Positions 30,003 through 39,452 of a stretch of DNA of 41,763 nt are shown here, piece after piece. How positions within the stretch are numbered: position 1 is the first letter of the stretch; every line of letters starts with the position of its first letter. The notes under the pieces were generated by a model. That model ran no database searches. It had not been told where the DNA came from and saw nothing but the letters and a program-made list of their open reading frames with translations. A program made the position numbers and the translations under genes. Source of the stretch: a virus; IMG/VR virus record IMGVR_UViG_3300025010_000021, positions 1 through 41,763 of that record; one strand, written 5' to 3'.

Positions 30003-33000
30003 ATGACTGTGCGCTGCATTGCCGGGGCGGAAGATAACACGCACCCATTCAGCCTGACTGGGCTGGACGCTGATGGGAATACCATTACTGTTGGATTAAT
30101 CCCGGTTGATAATAAAGGCCAGGATAGTATTCATTCCGTGCGCTATTCCGGATATCCGGTGGGTACGCTGTCTGGTGAAGCGGGAGACGGCGAGTTCAGT
30201 CACAAGCGGCAGCCTTACGGAGAGTTCAGTCGACGCAATTGGAACGGCGGCATCGGCGAGATCAATGGATTGAGCGATGCGTCTAAATACTGGTTCGGCA
30301 AGCGAGTGTGGTCGGTCGTCAAAGAACGCATGATGCTTGCGCCCAAGCTATTCAGATCGACCATTGCCTATCCATATAGAATTGGCAACGAAACTACAAT
30401 CAATTACCCGATTACCTGGGTCAGTGTTCCGGCAGCCAACCGCGTGGCATGGAGCGTGACAACAGACTACGCAGGAACCGGCGTAGATGTTTTGCTGCGC
30501 ACGCTGGTTGACAATAGTTTCACGGTGCGCATTCGATCTGACAGCGCCGGGTCACCCGGAACGGTACTTAGCACGGTTATTCTGTCGGATGCAGTCATTG
30601 GCTCTAACCGCTATCAGTTTGGCATCGCTATTACCGCCGGTACATTCTGGGTCGATATATCCGGGTCAGCCGCTTTTGAAATTGGCACCAGCGCGCAGAT
30701 CGATTACACCTGCAAGACCTCAGCGGACGGGACTACTTATATCGCAAGCGCGATGGATGCTCCAGTATTCTTCGTATATGCCGCAACCGGCATGGAAGAA
30801 GCCATCTTCTTTGATTACAAATGGGGCAAGTACGCAGTTATTGACTCGCGCCTGTTCATCAACGGCGACCGGGGAGCATGCGATTCAAACACAGGCGCAC
30901 TATCAACATTGGTCGATGCCACAAAAACATGGCCTACGAACTGTTGGGTCGGCGCAATTGTCAAACTGAATGACACAGTGTTGGGCTGGCGCAAGGTTAT
31001 ATCCAACACAGCTACCACGATTACGGTTGATAGACCGTGGGGATCGGCGCACACGACCGATAACTGGTATGTGATTCTTGGCGCTGACCGCTGGACGGAA
31101 ATAACCGGGCACGGGTTGACATCGGTTACAGACGCGGAGACAGTGCGCGAGGACATTGTATATTTTGCGCAGGGGCCAGCAGTGCAGATGCGCAGGATGC
31201 GCGAGTATAACAATGCCGGTACGTGGACGCGCGATTTCGCCGAAGATACACAAAGCACGGCAGGCGGAGCATTACCGGGCGCAAACTTCCTGGTATCCAC
31301 CTTCGACCAGTTAGACGGCCCGGTGATTTACAAGATCGTCAACGGCGATTTAGGTTTTATTGCAAAGGCACCCGCAACCGTATGGGGAACCAACCTTGTC
31401 TATGGCACAGAAATAAAAGTGGGCGGCGACAACTGGGAGGATTTGAGCGGCGGTTGCAATTATGACAATAAGCTGGCAGTTACCGCTATGGATAGTGTGT
31501 GGCTTATCAAGAACGGATATGCAGAGCAGGTATCTATTGATATGCAAAGCCAGTGGACGCGCTTTACCGGGCGCAGGCCAACCGTGGTGCCACCTTATTT
31601 GGTGTTCCCATTCGGCAATCGAATTCAGAGATTGTACGGAAATATCGTCGAGAGCTTTGGGCCTGAGCGCGAGAGCAGCATACCCAAACGCTATGACGGG
31701 CAGGTAATGGATAATCTGACACTGGTTGGTGGACTGGTGATTGCCAAAGACGGTGGAAAAGCTGGCGTGTATGACACGGACGCAGAAGGCGGAGCATATC
31801 TTTACCGCGAAGGCGGCTGGCATCCGCTGGCATTTACCGGATTAGGTTCAGCCATGCGGGCGTTGACTTATCAGCACCGCGAAGATGAAATGGATATGAT
31901 CTGGTTTGCCGACCACAACGGCCTGTGGTATATGTATGTGCCTCGCGGATGGGACTACACCAAAGACCCGATGTATGACCAGACAGCCCGCATCGAGCAG
32001 GACGGTTGGTTCATCACTGGCTGGTTCGATACCGGGCAACTATTACCGGCTAAATGGTGGGACTATGTAACCGTCTTTGCCGACAATCTTTCCGTCACCT
32101 ACGGGCGCAAAGTGCGCCTGTATTATCAGGTGTCGGACGGGATCGAATACGAAGCCGAAAATCTGGCGGCTAACTGGACGTTTGCCGAGGAAATATCCAC
32201 GGGATATAACAATACAATCACGATCAATAAACAGGGGCGGCGCGTTCGCTTCCTGTTCTTGCTGATGGGCGACGGGAACAGTACGCCGATTCCGCACGCC
32301 TATACCATGAACTATATCAAGAAGAACGATGATGCTGAAAGCTGGCAGATGGCCTTCAACATCAAAGACGCCGGATACGATAAAGTGGGTGTAGCAGATG
32401 ATTTTGTAACTGCGAAGGAAAAGGCGGACATTCTCAATTATTGGGCTAGAACGGTAAGGCCGCTTACCATGCACTGCGAATACCCGCTGTGGGACAACCG
32501 AGAAGTGCAAATCTCGCGCCCTGCTCTGGTGCCGCTGGAACGCTCTCCTGAATTGAAAACCAATTTCTATTCCTCGCTGACGATCTATGGCATGGAAGAA
32601 CCGAGCGAGGACCCGCCCGGCGATATTGCTTGCCCGCTGGATGCGCCTGCTAATGGGCCTTATGAGGTCGCCATGAGTGGAACCATCCAGCCAGATCAGA
32701 CAACCAGTATATCCGGAGCGGCATCTTACACCATCCGCACGGATACACATACCAACATCACCACCTACACTTTGACCGGCAACTGGTATGGCAAGGACAT
32801 CAATGACGCATGGATATTGACGCTGGACGATGACTTCTACGATGTGTATGCAAAGGACAAGAGCGGCAATATCATCGCCATTGGCGTGCATGATGCAGTC
32901 AATCCATCCACACCTGGCACGAGAACCGGAACGTTCTCCGCGGATGTAGCCACGAAGATTGCATCCATCGAAGTACACATACACGGAACTTCATTCAGGC

Positions 33001-33581
33001 CGACAACGGCCATGCTGGACGGCTTTGCCGGGCATTTCTGGATGAACAGCGCCATGAACAAGGGCACGCTGGAATGGGGCTACACCGAATATGGCGTGTG
33101 GGGACGGGTATCAGACTTCCGAGTTGGCCCGTGGCAAGCAACGGCTTCCGGCTGGGATTACATTAGCTGGCGCTTTGGCAGTCTGCTGTACTTTGGCAAT
33201 GATAACGAGTTTGCCGGACAAACACTGGCCGTCAGACAGATGGCGCAGATTGTCTCTGCGGGTGCAGAAACCGCGCTGGATGCTTATGGCGCATTCACTG
33301 AATGCCCGATTGTAGATAACTACGACGTTCGATCCGAAAAGTGGTATGAAAACTTTGCGGACTTCAGTGGCGGATCATATACTACAGCAATCAAGGAGTT
33401 TACGGTTGTCCCTGGAACCCCGGCAGGGGCAAACAAAGCAGGAGCCACACTAGAGGCTTACTTCAACTTTGCCAACAGTGCCACTATCGACGTCGGCTTG
33501 CGCAACTTTTTGTGGGTACACTATCCACCCGCTAACAAGATCACGATAACAAGTGCGGCGCTGGAGAATGTATGCCCGTAA
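30003..33581 (+). CDS. Large tail protein (nozzle/hub-like, beta-propeller type)
   Basis: 1,192 residues, Thr/Trp/Tyr/Gly-rich and almost all beta. Repeated short blades such as ENIDSRLFINGDRG-like and AKDGGKAGVYDTDAEGGAYLY, MIWFADHNGLWYMYVP suggest a propeller in the middle. The C-terminal 350 residues (from about IACPLDAPANGPYEV) are a separate beta-sandwich-like part. Comparable giant beta proteins form the tubular nozzle or hub of short tails. Whether it also carries receptor or enzyme functions cannot be seen. It starts two bases after the connector gene. Confidence 0.6.
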   Translation: MTVRCIAGAEDNTHPFSLTGLDADGNTITVGLIPVDNKGQDSIHSVRYSGYPVGTLSGEAGDGEFSHKRQPYGEFSRRNWNGGIGEINGLSDASKYWFGKRVWSVVKERMMLAPKLFRSTIAYPYRIGNETTINYPITWVSVPAANRVAWSVTTDYAGTGVDVLLRTLVDNSFTVRIRSDSAGSPGTVLSTVILSDAVIGSNRYQFGIAITAGTFWVDISGSAAFEIGTSAQIDYTCKTSADGTTYIASAMDAPVFFVYAATGMEEAIFFDYKWGKYAVIDSRLFINGDRGACDSNTGALSTLVDATKTWPTNCWVGAIVKLNDTVLGWRKVISNTATTITVDRPWGSAHTTDNWYVILGADRWTEITGHGLTSVTDAETVREDIVYFAQGPAVQMRRMREYNNAGTWTRDFAEDTQSTAGGALPGANFLVSTFDQLDGPVIYKIVNGDLGFIAKAPATVWGTNLVYGTEIKVGGDNWEDLSGGCNYDNKLAVTAMDSVWLIKNGYAEQVSIDMQSQWTRFTGRRPTVVPPYLVFPFGNRIQRLYGNIVESFGPERESSIPKRYDGQVMDNLTLVGGLVIAKDGGKAGVYDTDAEGGAYLYREGGWHPLAFTGLGSAMRALTYQHREDEMDMIWFADHNGLWYMYVPRGWDYTKDPMYDQTARIEQDGWFITGWFDTGQLLPAKWWDYVTVFADNLSVTYGRKVRLYYQVSDGIEYEAENLAANWTFAEEISTGYNNTITINKQGRRVRFLFLLMGDGNSTPIPHAYTMNYIKKNDDAESWQMAFNIKDAGYDKVGVADDFVTAKEKADILNYWARTVRPLTMHCEYPLWDNREVQISRPALVPLERSPELKTNFYSSLTIYGMEEPSEDPPGDIACPLDAPANGPYEVAMSGTIQPDQTTSISGAASYTIRTDTHTNITTYTLTGNWYGKDINDAWILTLDDDFYDVYAKDKSGNIIAIGVHDAVNPSTPGTRTGTFSADVATKIASIEVHIHGTSFRPTTAMLDGFAGHFWMNSAMNKGTLEWGYTEYGVWGRVSDFRVGPWQATASGWDYISWRFGSLLYFGNDNEFAGQTLAVRQMAQIVSAGAETALDAYGAFTECPIVDNYDVRSEKWYENFADFSGGSYTTAIKEFTVVPGTPAGANKAGATLEAYFNFANSATIDVGLRNFLWVHYPPANKITITSAALENVCP

Positions 33582-34000
33582 AACTGTTTCAGTTTCCCGT
33601 ACCGGCACAGCGCGGCACGAAAGTAAAGCCGATAACTGCGCCCATTAAGCCCAAACCAAAAGACACAGGGCCGACTATTCTTGGTTCCCGAATGGAGGAC
33701 TGGGGATACAGGGCATTGCTGGCACTGGGATGGGATGAAGAAAATATCAGCGTTCAGCGAAGCATCGACGGCGGGCGCAATCTGCCAGGTGGACAGGTGG
33801 TGGATATTGTTCTCTACAAACCTACATCCTGCGCCATCAGTTTCAAAGGCGAATACTGGCACGGCAACCCGGACGAAGAAACGTTTGACGATGCCCGCAT
33901 TATGAACATCTATGATGAATATGTGATCGTCTGGTGGCGTGAAGCATTTACCTATGAGATGATGTACCAGGTTATCTTACAGCGCGTGGGGCGGCCGTGA
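33572..34000 (+). CDS. PD-(D/E)XK nuclease-like protein in the tail module
   Basis: 142 residues. After a Pro/Lys-rich 35-residue lead, MEDWGYRALLALGW (Glu42), GGRNLPGGQVVDIVLYKP (Asp78) and AISFKGEYWH (Lys92) stand in the order of a PD-(D/E)XK or VSR-like active site. A similar GGR...GGxVVDF...G.YWH protein occurs in the tail modules of many phages. It could be a virion-borne nuclease or a structural protein that kept the fold. It overlaps both neighbours. Confidence 0.6.
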   Translation: MPVKLFQFPVPAQRGTKVKPITAPIKPKPKDTGPTILGSRMEDWGYRALLALGWDEENISVQRSIDGGRNLPGGQVVDIVLYKPTSCAISFKGEYWHGNPDEETFDDARIMNIYDEYVIVWWREAFTYEMMYQVILQRVGRP

Positions 34001-35022
34001 TAGACGACCTGATTGATCTGCTTGAAAGACTACCAAAGGGCTTGAGCGGAAGCGAGCGCGAGAGTTTGCGGGCGCAATTACTACGTCTCATAACTGTGCC
34101 TGTATCAGATGCCAACTTATATGCTCCCGCGCAGGTTGGCACGGACAGCGACAAACTGGATGGACAGCACGGCAGTTATTACCAGAATGCCGATAATATC
34201 ACTGCCGGAACAATGAATACAGACCGCTTCTCGGCATACGGCGACCTGACAGCAGAGAGCAAGATAGGCACGGGTGCATTACAGGTGGCGGTAGGAAACC
34301 ATAACCACGGTGGTACGGTCAGTGGCAACTTTGTGGATTACTTTGGCGGCGCTCTGGCAGTGGTGAGTGGCGTAGCCCGCTTTGTGGCTGCCTATTCCGG
34401 CACAATTAGCGCGGTATATATTGCTGAGGACGACAACGGCAGCGCGAACTCTACCATCGTTGACGTGCATAAGAACGGAACGACCATCTTCACCACACAG
34501 GCAAACCGACCAAGTATTGCCAACGACGATGCGGACAGCGTGGCAAGCGGCACGCCGGATGTGACCAGTTTTGTTGCAGGGGATGTATTCACCATTGACA
34601 TTGACGCGATAGCCACGGGCGCAAGCGGGTTAGGTATTGCCATAGCCATGACCTACATCTACACCAGCACGCCTGAACCATCCACTTACATCTTCACCGT
34701 GGAAGGTGATCTGGCGGTAGCAACTGGCAAGATACGAATATACAACCTGACCGGAGTTGATAAGACCATCACGCAGGCATTCGGCAGCGTGAGCAACGCA
34801 CCGACAGGAGCGGCGATACTGGCAGACGTGAACATTGACGGCACGACCATCTTTACCACGCAAAGCAATAGACTATCAATAGCGGCTGGCGCGAACACCG
34901 GAACAACCACGACCATTGAGAACGCGACCTGGGCAGCAGGATCATACCTTGCGCTTGATATTGACCAGATTGGCAGCACGACACCTGGATATAACCTGAC
35001 CGTACACGTGGTGACGCTATGA
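33997..35022 (+). CDS. Tail fibre / appendage protein with duplicated beta domain
   Basis: 341 residues from GTG overlapping the upstream stop (GTGA). Residues 1-45 form an attachment helix; SDKLDGQHGSYYQNADNITAG is spread over 51-71 and its core LDGQHGSYY is a common fibre motif. Two related beta domains follow, about 124-223 and 236-341, each with GTTIFTTQ (residues 161 and 282) and a Thr/Val-rich sandwich. Likely a trimeric fibre component. Confidence 0.7.
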   Translation: MIDDLIDLLERLPKGLSGSERESLRAQLLRLITVPVSDANLYAPAQVGTDSDKLDGQHGSYYQNADNITAGTMNTDRFSAYGDLTAESKIGTGALQVAVGNHNHGGTVSGNFVDYFGGALAVVSGVARFVAAYSGTISAVYIAEDDNGSANSTIVDVHKNGTTIFTTQANRPSIANDDADSVASGTPDVTSFVAGDVFTIDIDAIATGASGLGIAIAMTYIYTSTPEPSTYIFTVEGDLAVATGKIRIYNLTGVDKTITQAFGSVSNAPTGAAILADVNIDGTTIFTTQSNRLSIAAGANTGTTTTIENATWAAGSYLALDIDQIGSTTPGYNLTVHVVTL

Positions 35023-36017
35023 CAAGCCAATTCTTTGATGGCGCAGAATTGGGCACGACTCAAATGCTGTCTAGTTTTGGCGGAACGGAAGTCATCGCAA
35101 CGACAGAGCAAAAGAGAAGCGGGCTTTACTCTTATCGACTAAAAGAGTTCTTTGGTCAATCCTGGATCAGAGTTGATTTTCCGGCATCGAGCGAGGAATT
35201 TTTTAGGGTGGCGGTATTCTTCACGGTGGCGGGCGACACGAATCAGATTATACAAATTCGCAACAGCACCACCGCGCTCATTTCGATTGGCATGTCTGGT
35301 AGTAGTTTTTATGTAAAAGTAGGATCAACCGCTGTGGCATACGGAACGGCTCCTTATAAAACAAACGATTGGAATTTGCTGGAAATTCGCACAAAGATTT
35401 CCGATAGCGGCGGGGTGGTGCAGGTAAAGATCGACGGCATTCTGGATATAGAGTATGTTGGAGACACCAAACCTGGCGCACAAACAACCATAGATAACCT
35501 GTATGTTATCAATCCCGCCGGTGGATACGTATACGTGGATGATATTGCAATCAACGACACGAACGGCGACTACGATAACAGTTGGCGCGGCGACGGGCAC
35601 GTACTGTATCTGCCAACCAACGCGGCGGGAGATCAGGCAGGACTAACCCCTTCTGCTGGATTGAATTACCAGTGCGTTGACGAAGTACCAAACAACGGCG
35701 ATACCGATTATGTGGACGGCACCACTCTGGACACATACGATCTGTACCATGCCGCCGCAAGCGGGCTGACAAGCGACAGCGTAGTCACTCATGTGCGCAG
35801 CGTAGTGGTGGCAAAGGATACCGTGGCCAACGGCGGCAAGATTGCCATCGGATTGAAAACGGGCGGCATAGAATATTGGGGCGGCGATATTGTGCTGACC
35901 ACGGCATACACAGCAGAAGAAGGAACGGATTACACGCTGAACCCAAAGACGGGATTAGCCTGGACGATTGCAGATATTGACGGGATACAACCCGGCGCTA
36001 AAACGAGGGGGAGTTAA
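35019..36017 (+). CDS. Tail protein with LamG/concanavalin-like domain
   Basis: 332 residues, ATGA overlap with the fibre gene. Residues 1-190 have the pattern of a LamG/ConA jelly roll: FFDGAELG start, SGLYSYRLK, FFTVAGDTNQIIQIR, WNLLEIRTKISDSGGVVQVKIDG and the closing VYVDDIAINDTNG, quoted here in short pieces. The second half (from about 195) is another beta domain seen in phage fibres. Such domains bind glycans, so host-surface recognition is likely. Confidence 0.7.
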   Translation: MTSQFFDGAELGTTQMLSSFGGTEVIATTEQKRSGLYSYRLKEFFGQSWIRVDFPASSEEFFRVAVFFTVAGDTNQIIQIRNSTTALISIGMSGSSFYVKVGSTAVAYGTAPYKTNDWNLLEIRTKISDSGGVVQVKIDGILDIEYVGDTKPGAQTTIDNLYVINPAGGYVYVDDIAINDTNGDYDNSWRGDGHVLYLPTNAAGDQAGLTPSAGLNYQCVDEVPNNGDTDYVDGTTLDTYDLYHAAASGLTSDSVVTHVRSVVVAKDTVANGGKIAIGLKTGGIEYWGGDIVLTTAYTAEEGTDYTLNPKTGLAWTIADIDGIQPGAKTRGS

Positions 36018-36211
36018 TGGCACAGCGCATCACTCAGGTTGGCGTGATGATCGAATACGTACCGGCGGACAAGCGGCGCGTCACAGCAGTTGGCGTGATG
36101 ATCGAATACGTACCGGCGGACAAGCGGCGCGTCACAGCAGTTGGCGTGATGATCGAATACAAGCCAAAGAACCCGCGCAAATACGGACCCAAAGCACAGG
36201 CAGGACGGTAA
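36017..36211 (+). CDS. Small tail protein with 17-residue tandem repeats
   Basis: 64 residues. The motif VGVMIEY occurs three times; the full 17-residue unit (VGVMIEYVPADKRRVTA) is perfect in the first two copies. A single RITQVGVMIEY unit is common in small phage tail proteins. The three-copy version here arose by tandem duplication. Basic C-terminus. Overlaps the upstream stop (TAATG). Confidence 0.65.
   Translation: MAQRITQVGVMIEYVPADKRRVTAVGVMIEYVPADKRRVTAVGVMIEYKPKNPRKYGPKAQAGR
36038..36160 (+). repeat. 51-bp tandem duplication
   Basis: 36038-36088 and 36089-36139 are identical 51-bp units and 36140-36160 begins a third. No base change separates them, so the duplication is young or kept uniform by recombination. 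Confidence 0.95.
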
Positions 36212-36212
36212 C

Positions 36213-37634
36213 ATGCGCGTAAACGATGAACAGTTAGGCAAACCCGAGACCATCTACAAAGGCACAAAAGCCGCGATTGAAGCCGCCTTTGCTACGGAAG
36301 GTATGCACGCTTGGGCAACCGACACGCACGAATCTGGCTACTATAACGGAAGTTCGTGGACATGGGGTTCTATGGGCGCGGACAGCACAGCCATTCACGA
36401 TAATGTTTCTGGCGAAATCATAGCGATAACCGAAAAGACTACTCCGGCAGACGCCGACGTAACCCTGATTGAGGATAGCGCCGCTACGAACGCCAAGAAA
36501 CGACTAAGCTGGGCAAATATCAAGGCTGCGTTGAAAACTTATTACGATACTTTATATGCGCTTGTTAATCACACGCATTCTGGTGGCATAGACCCCACCG
36601 CCATTCACAATAACGCGGCTAATGAGATTCAATCTGTAACACAAAAATTAGTGGGGTTTGCATCGGACGAGATTCTCATAGAGGATTCTGAGGCAAGTTT
36701 TGTAAAAAAAAGATTTAGTTTAGGAAATTTAAATACATATATACGCAACAATTTGGATTCTGTATATGCCACGATTGCCAAAGGCGTCACCAACGGAGAC
36801 AGCCACGACCATAACGGCGGTGACGGCGCACAGATCAATCATACTACCCTATCAAACATTGGAACAAACACCCACGCCGCACTGGACACGTTCGTTGCCA
36901 GCAAAGCACAGGCATCCGGACTGGCAAGTTTGAATGCGAGTAGTTTGGTTGTGCAGAACCCGGCCAACGCGACTGCTACACCAGCAGCAAACGTCATTCC
37001 TATATCAGATGCGAGTGGAAAACTGGACGGGTGGGTATCTGCTGATGTATATGGCTGGGTGAATCTCGGCTTATCAGCTACATATGTTTCTGCAACAAGT
37101 TTTACTGTGGTGGGAGATTATGTTTCTTATTTTGCTTTAGGCACGAAAATAAAATTAACAAACTCTACAATTAAATATGGGTATATTTTATCGGCTACCT
37201 ATTCTGCGCCAAACACGACCATTAATCTAATTCCCAACACATCATATTCGTTGGCTAATGCTGCTATAACGGATGTAAAAATTTCGTATGCCAGCCCGCC
37301 GGATTTTCCTGGATATCTAACATGGACACCATCGATAGTGGCGGTGACAGTTGTTGGGACGCCAACATATTTAGGCAGATTCAAAATAACGCAGAGTAGG
37401 CTGTACTTTTGGATAAGTATGTCGGCGACAACAAGTATTGCAACCACCGCGGGATCATCGCAGTGCAATAACTTACCGGTGTTTGGCAATTATCCAAGCA
37501 ATTCTTTAACCAGCAATTCCGGTGGGGTTGGGGTTGGAATAGGATGGATAGACCCGTCAGTTGCCAAAGTTTATTTCCCGGGTTGGTCTGCATCTGGGCT
37601 TACATTTTATACTACTGGCTTGTATGAGATTTAA
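36213..37634 (+). CDS. Tail fibre / receptor-binding protein
   Basis: 473 residues. It begins with a short anchor, then two similar units with DSTAIHDNVSGEI and DPTAIHNNAANEI (about 57 and 127), each followed by LIEDS and KKRxS. GVTNGDSHDHNGGDGAQI near 191-208, then NHTTLSNIGTNTHAALD, is a classic fibre motif. The C-terminal 190 residues (from about 37060) are Ser/Thr/Tyr-rich beta and coded by A/T-richer DNA than the shaft. They look like an exchangeable receptor-binding tip. Confidence 0.75.
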   Translation: MRVNDEQLGKPETIYKGTKAAIEAAFATEGMHAWATDTHESGYYNGSSWTWGSMGADSTAIHDNVSGEIIAITEKTTPADADVTLIEDSAATNAKKRLSWANIKAALKTYYDTLYALVNHTHSGGIDPTAIHNNAANEIQSVTQKLVGFASDEILIEDSEASFVKKRFSLGNLNTYIRNNLDSVYATIAKGVTNGDSHDHNGGDGAQINHTTLSNIGTNTHAALDTFVASKAQASGLASLNASSLVVQNPANATATPAANVIPISDASGKLDGWVSADVYGWVNLGLSATYVSATSFTVVGDYVSYFALGTKIKLTNSTIKYGYILSATYSAPNTTINLIPNTSYSLANAAITDVKISYASPPDFPGYLTWTPSIVAVTVVGTPTYLGRFKITQSRLYFWISMSATTSIATTAGSSQCNNLPVFGNYPSNSLTSNSGGVGVGIGWIDPSVAKVYFPGWSASGLTFYTTGLYEI

Positions 37635-37655
37635 CATGCGAAAGACGGAGGCAAA

Positions 37656-38675
37656 ATGACAGACCCATTTTTCAGCAAGGCAATATTCTCCTGGAACGTA
37701 CCAGGCGTTGACGGCGGCGAGCCGAACAAGTTTGCCGACCGTCTCAAAGCCGCTGGCTTCGAAGCCGTGTATCTCAAAATGGCTAATGGCACGGCAGTAT
37801 TCAAGCCGTCAACTTTCACTTATCCGTTGTGGGGCGAGAACGTCAAGCAGGAATTGGTTGACGCATTACGCGCGCGCGGGATAAAGGTCATCGGCTGGCA
37901 GTTCAATTACGGCGACAACATAGCGGGTGAAGCGGCGGTAGCAATCGCGCAGACAAAGCGGTTCAACCTTGATGGATGGATATTCGATGTTGAAAGCAAG
38001 TTTGAAGCCAACGCGAACGCAGTTGCCAACGCTTACGCATTGACCAGTGCATACCGCGCCGCCTGTCCTGACACACCGCTGGCGTTCTGTTCGTGGGCGC
38101 AATGGAAGTCACCCGATGGTGTAACCTGGCACAACGGGAACATGGCAAGCGCGTTCATGGAGCGGTGTGACGTGGGTATGCCGATGATGTATTGGGGCGG
38201 TACGGCGGCAAGTGGCGCTCTATGGTTGCTAAACGAATCGGTGCGTCTGTGGCAGAACATAACTAATAAGCCGATTATCCCAACAGGTCGCGCATACTCC
38301 GGTGACGGCGGTTACGTTGACGGCGCGGCTATTACAGCGTTTGCCGATGCTGCGAAGGCGAAGGGACTGAAAGGTATCTCATGGTGGTCGTTGGATGCAG
38401 CCGCGAAAAACGCGACCGCTTGGGCCGCGCTAACCGCAACGCCTGGATTAGCGCCAGTTGTAGTAACACCCGAACCGCCTCCGCCTGCCGTTGACCCGCA
38501 CCTGGCGCAACTAGAAGCGGCTTATAACGAGCTACTTGACATTCAGGCAGGCATTACCGCCGCAAAGGATGCGTTTGCCGCCGACCTGGTGGCAGCGACC
38601 AATAAGTTTGCGGATGAACTGGTACGGCAGAACGGCGAGATTGAGTACGTCAAATCAATTTTGAAGGGATCGTAA
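37656..38675 (+). CDS. Endolysin-like glycoside hydrolase (TIM-barrel, GH25-like)
   Basis: 339 residues; GGAGG 5 bases before the ATG. Residues 8-265 alternate strands and helices of a TIM barrel: ISWNV-like start (AIFSWNVPG), GFEAVYLKMANG, VIGWQFNYGD, LDGWIFDVESKFE with Asp111 and Glu113 as candidate catalytic acids, AFCSWAQW, VGMPMMYWGG and GISWWSLDAA. After a Pro linker (PEPPPPAVDP) comes a C-terminal coiled coil. It should cut the peptidoglycan glycan strand. No signal peptide, so it needs the holin. Exact GH family uncertain. Confidence 0.75.
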   Translation: MTDPFFSKAIFSWNVPGVDGGEPNKFADRLKAAGFEAVYLKMANGTAVFKPSTFTYPLWGENVKQELVDALRARGIKVIGWQFNYGDNIAGEAAVAIAQTKRFNLDGWIFDVESKFEANANAVANAYALTSAYRAACPDTPLAFCSWAQWKSPDGVTWHNGNMASAFMERCDVGMPMMYWGGTAASGALWLLNESVRLWQNITNKPIIPTGRAYSGDGGYVDGAAITAFADAAKAKGLKGISWWSLDAAAKNATAWAALTATPGLAPVVVTPEPPPPAVDPHLAQLEAAYNELLDIQAGITAAKDAFAADLVAATNKFADELVRQNGEIEYVKSILKGS

Positions 38676-39065
38676 ATGGCGCAGACACCAGCATCACGCG
38701 GCGTAAATACAGAAAAGCTAGACGAGATACTTAGGCGGCTCGAAGGCGCGCCAGAGCAGAGTTTGCACAATATCGAAGTGCTGACGGAGAAGATTTTGGG
38801 TGACGTCACTGAGATTAAAAACAAGATAAAAAAACTTGACGAAGTTGTTATTACTGGCAACGGTAAAGAGCCGCTGGTTCAACGCGTGCATGACATCGAG
38901 GAAGAAATAACCGAGGACGGAAAACCCAAACTTGGATTGCGGATTAGCGCCCTGGAAAAAGACGTTGCAGGCTACAACAAATTGACGTGGATTGTGATAG
39001 GCGCTTTAGTGCCGTCTATTATTGGAATATTCATCTACCTAGCAAATACTAATACACTGCCATAG
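38676..39065 (+). CDS. XhlA-like membrane-anchored coiled-coil protein
   Basis: 129 residues. Residues 10-100 are coiled coil (TEKLDEILRRLEG, LTEKILGDVTEIKNKIKKL) and residues 103-123 (LTWIVIGALVPSIIGIFIYL) form one membrane span near the C-terminus. This is the layout of hemolysin XhlA-type lysis accessory proteins, found beside holins. It would help holin timing or endolysin access. Confidence 0.7.
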   Translation: MAQTPASRGVNTEKLDEILRRLEGAPEQSLHNIEVLTEKILGDVTEIKNKIKKLDEVVITGNGKEPLVQRVHDIEEEITEDGKPKLGLRISALEKDVAGYNKLTWIVIGALVPSIIGIFIYLANTNTLP

Positions 39066-39076
39066 GAGGCAAACAA

Positions 39077-39442
39077 ATGGACGTTACGTTTTTTCTAAAG
39101 GCAATGATCGACGGGATACCGCTGCTATTGGTGGTATTCGTAGCGGTGCAATTTCTAAAGTCGTTCAAGAAGCCGGACGGCAGTCAGTCGCTTGACGGCA
39201 ACGTGTTACTCGCCGCGTCAATGGGTATCGGACTGGTGCTAGGCGTGCTGTACAGCATCTTCGCCGTGCGTCCGCCTGAGGGTGACTGGTACGACAACTA
39301 CAAATATTGGCTGGGTGCGGCTGCATACGGTATCGCGCTGGGCGGACTGGCGAGCCTGTTCTTCGATGCGGTCAAGGCGATTGTTACCAAGTCGATTGAG
39401 ACGTTCCAGAAAAAAGGCGTTGACCAAAGCGGGCAGGAATAG
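39077..39442 (+). CDS. Holin
   Basis: 121 residues with AGGAGG upstream. Three hydrophobic spans at about 12-29, 42-64 and 78-98, a basic loop (KSFKKPDG) after the first and a polar C-terminal tail fit a class I type holin. Its place after the endolysin and XhlA-like genes supports the call. It forms the membrane hole that times lysis. Confidence 0.75.
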   Translation: MDVTFFLKAMIDGIPLLLVVFVAVQFLKSFKKPDGSQSLDGNVLLAASMGIGLVLGVLYSIFAVRPPEGDWYDNYKYWLGAAAYGIALGGLASLFFDAVKAIVTKSIETFQKKGVDQSGQE

Positions 39443-39452
39443 CGGAGGCTGA

